Assembly: GCA_029974635.1 (NCBI GenBank)
Contig: JARKQY010000008.1
Location: 1 to 42,576, forward strand
Source of the DNA: Bacillota bacterium
GTDB taxonomy: Bacteria; Bacillota; UBA4882; UBA8346
Length of the DNA stretch: 42,576 nucleotides
Reading direction: 5' to 3'
The translations under genes and the position numbers were made by a program. The notes under the pieces were generated by a model. The model was given only the letters and a program-made list of their open reading frames with translations, ran no database searches and was not told where the DNA came from. Positions 40,665 to 42,576 of this stretch are shown here, piece after piece; position 1 is the first letter of the stretch; every line of letters starts with the position of its first letter.

Positions 40665-42576
40665 ATGAAAAAACTACTGACAATATTCAGTATAATACTA
40701 TTGATGGCCTTCACCACTCCGGTCCAAGCGGAGAGCAACTGGACCAGCTCCATAGCCCACGGGACCCAGTTCAACTTCACCGGGAATCTGATCAAAATCA
40801 ACCACAGCACCGTCCCCGGCGGGCTGGACTACATCCAGCAAACCTGCACCCCGGCGCCGGATATCACCATCGAATTCGACGCCAAAATCGGGTCTCTAAA
40901 TAACGACTCCTACTCCCTGGTACTGGAATCCGACGGCGGCAATACCGCCGGCGGACTATGGCTATCCTACCATCAATCGGGCTTATGCGATCTGGACAAC
41001 CTCGTCGTACCCCTAAACCTGAATGAATGGTATCATTACCGGATCGTCTCCACCCGGGAGAAAATCTTCATCTACGTCAACGAACAACTCAAATACGAAC
41101 GGACCGGCGCCTTCCAGCCCCGGAGCTATATCCGGTTCCGGGATTACGGCCGCTGCAGCGGCCCGGTGACCAACTATATCAATAACGTCAAAGTAACCGT
41201 CCCCGGCACCATCGGCAGCCACGGCACTCAATTCGTCCCCGAAAACAATTTGCTGAAGATCAATCACAGCACCGTCGAAAGCGGCCTGGACGAATACCGG
41301 GAAAGCTTCGCCGCCCTCCCGGACGCAGTCATCGAATTCGACGCCAAGCTTGGCTCCGTAAACAACGATAATTACTCCCTGCTCCTGGACTCCGACGGCA
41401 TGGAAACCGATAACGGCCTACGGCTGGCCTTTTACCAAAATCAGCTCCGGTATTTCTATAACGGCCACTGGCGCGAGATCGCCACCGTCAACTTTGACGA
41501 GTGGAACCACTATAAAATCGTCTCCACCCCGAAGAAAGTGGAGCTATATATCAACGGCGCCATCAAATATCTCCAGAAGGGCGTATTCTTCCCCCGGAGC
41601 TACTTCGCCTTCAAAGACTACGGCTTAGGCAGCGGACCGGTTATCAACTATATCGCCAACTTCCAGGCCAGAGCGGCCACCGGCGGCGACGGCAGCCTTG
41701 CCTACGACGACGCCAACTACCGGCCCCTGGCCGGCTGGACCGTCCAGGCCAGCCACGGTACCCAATTCTCCCGGAACGACGGCCAGATCCGGATCATTCA
41801 CAGCACCGCGGACAACGGCCTGGACTATATGGAACAGCAATTCGACACGCTATCGCAAGCGGTCTTTGAATTTGACGCCAAGATCGGCGCCACGAACAAC
41901 GACAACTTCTCATTGTTGCTGGAGTCCGACGGCGGCTATGCCGCAACCGACGGTTTGGGAATCGCCTTTAAAGGGAACCAAGTCATGTATTACCATCACA
42001 ACAACTGGCAACCGATATTCACCATTCCTTGGGACGCCTGGCTCCACTATCGCGTGGTCTCCACCCCGGAATGGGTGGCCGTCTATATCAACGACGACTT
42101 AAAAGTCAAACAAAAAGGCAATTTCAGCCCCCGGAGCCGCCTCCGGTTCAGCGATTTCGGCTTATGCAGCGGCGCCGTCACCAATTACCTGGCCAATATC
42201 AGGACCCGAAGCATTACCTCCAACGACCAGTTCATCATCTTTGACGACTTCGACAACCTGCCCTTAACCGGCTGGAACCAAAGCGCCACTCACGGCACCC
42301 AGTTCAGCCAGAGCGGCAACAGCATCCAGATCAACCACTCCACCACCCCCAACGGCCTGGACAACATCTGGCAGAACTTCAACCCCCTGGCCGAGGCGGT
42401 ATTTGAATTCGATGCCAAAATCGGTTCCACGAACAACGACAACTTCTCCTTATTGCTGGAATCCAACGGCGGCTATACCGCCCCCGGCGGTTTAGGCCTC
42501 GCCTTCCAGGGCAACAAAGTCATGGCCTATGCCGACAATGGCTGGCAGGCTATCTTCACCGTGCCCTTTGATCTCT
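40665..42576 (+). CDS. Exported tandem-repeat protein with LamG/concanavalin-like modules (partial, runs off the window)
   Basis: An open frame of 637 codons to the edge. The signal peptide (MKKLLTIFSIILLMAFTTPV, then QAES) is followed by at least four copies of a sheet-rich module, each starting HGTQF with ...I(K/Q)INHST...GLD, then (V/I)(F/I)EFDAKIG...NNDNFSLLLESDGG, W...YRIVST, (I/V)YIN...K, PRS...(R/A)F.D(Y/F)G.CSG.V.NYI.N. The repeats start at bases 40758, 41220, 41754 and 42291 (154, 178 and 179 residues apart). The later ones carry an added DDxNxxPLxGW linker. This layout suits a concanavalin-like glucanase/LamG fold for surface glycan binding. ATG 40665 follows AGGGAGG by 10 bases. 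It is visibly richer in G+C than the genes before it. Confidence 0.75.
   Translation, partial: MKKLLTIFSIILLMAFTTPVQAESNWTSSIAHGTQFNFTGNLIKINHSTVPGGLDYIQQTCTPAPDITIEFDAKIGSLNNDSYSLVLESDGGNTAGGLWLSYHQSGLCDLDNLVVPLNLNEWYHYRIVSTREKIFIYVNEQLKYERTGAFQPRSYIRFRDYGRCSGPVTNYINNVKVTVPGTIGSHGTQFVPENNLLKINHSTVESGLDEYRESFAALPDAVIEFDAKLGSVNNDNYSLLLDSDGMETDNGLRLAFYQNQLRYFYNGHWREIATVNFDEWNHYKIVSTPKKVELYINGAIKYLQKGVFFPRSYFAFKDYGLGSGPVINYIANFQARAATGGDGSLAYDDANYRPLAGWTVQASHGTQFSRNDGQIRIIHSTADNGLDYMEQQFDTLSQAVFEFDAKIGATNNDNFSLLLESDGGYAATDGLGIAFKGNQVMYYHHNNWQPIFTIPWDAWLHYRVVSTPEWVAVYINDDLKVKQKGNFSPRSRLRFSDFGLCSGAVTNYLANIRTRSITSNDQFIIFDDFDNLPLTGWNQSATHGTQFSQSGNSIQINHSTTPNGLDNIWQNFNPLAEAVFEFDAKIGSTNNDNFSLLLESNGGYTAPGGLGLAFQGNKVMAYADNGWQAIFTVPFDL

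Noticed and set aside
1..42576. CRISPR array, tRNA or rRNA genes
   Set aside because: No regularly spaced repeat-spacer pattern, and no tRNA or rRNA sequence was recognised on reading either strand.

Overview
The window looks like the chromosome of a Bacillota-type bacterium. Nearly every gene has a GGAGG-like ribosome binding site, GTG and TTG starts are common, and AT-rich genes of low-GC Gram-positive type are present. An OmpA-domain protein and several lipoproteins suggest a diderm lineage. A DUF2298 gene and large STAND/SARP-type regulators would fit a Hydrogenispora-like or other deep-branching Bacillota, but the genus is a guess.

Layout. (1) 1-140: right end of an IS3-family insertion sequence. 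(2) 392-7160: an AT-rich accessory island of small, unrelated, co-oriented genes (methyltransferase, truncated Doc toxin with antitoxin, frameshifted SDR, frameshifted glycan-binding/Hint protein, DinB-like, Imm5-like immunity protein, GNAT). They are separated by long spacers holding GC-rich dyads and a recurring CTAAC...TTCCgCTTCGG motif, and one spacer has an attC-like pair of inverted core sites. Two copies of the same antitoxin 5' region bracket most of the island. (3) 7167-14075: a tandem pair of about 1110-residue minus-strand regulators (NTPase, TPR, HEAT-like, winged helix, BTAD). (4) 14183-20330: a divergent plus-strand operon of secreted proteins and lipoproteins (unknown secreted protein, SUMF1/FGE-like lipoprotein, OmpA-domain protein, second unknown, FN3 plus beta-helix lipoprotein, BNR beta-propeller lipoprotein) ending at a terminator. 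Its promoter carries three TGTTGA repeats exactly 11 bp apart next to a TATGAT box, which is the layout SARP-type activators bind. Two deleted relics of the OmpA gene lie between operon genes. (5) 20590-23659: a second AT-rich patch of small accessory genes (PEBP, SAP/DUF6434, frameshifted unknown, 2H phosphoesterase, DUF1772). (6) 23713-36653: a long glycan-assembly operon (GtrA, GtrB-like GT2, four polytopic GT-C-like proteins including DUF2298, a membrane-anchored carbohydrate-binding protein, a UDP-galactopyranose-mutase-like FAD enzyme, an ALG5-like GT2), closed by a terminator. (7) 37421-42576: two large exported repeat proteins (FN3/PKD/beta-helix, and a four-repeat LamG-like protein running off the end).

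Working model. Regions 3 and 4 read as one unit: paired ATP-dependent SARP regulators, a duplicated operator, a possible small peptide, and a divergent set of surface lipoproteins with different display domains on a nearly constant lipoprotein leader. This is the best candidate here for an undescribed system. Region 6 reads as a lipid-linked sugar pathway decorating an outside glycan or protein. Three genes in the AT-rich parts are each broken by what looks like loss of one A from a short A run, which may be real decay or assembly error.
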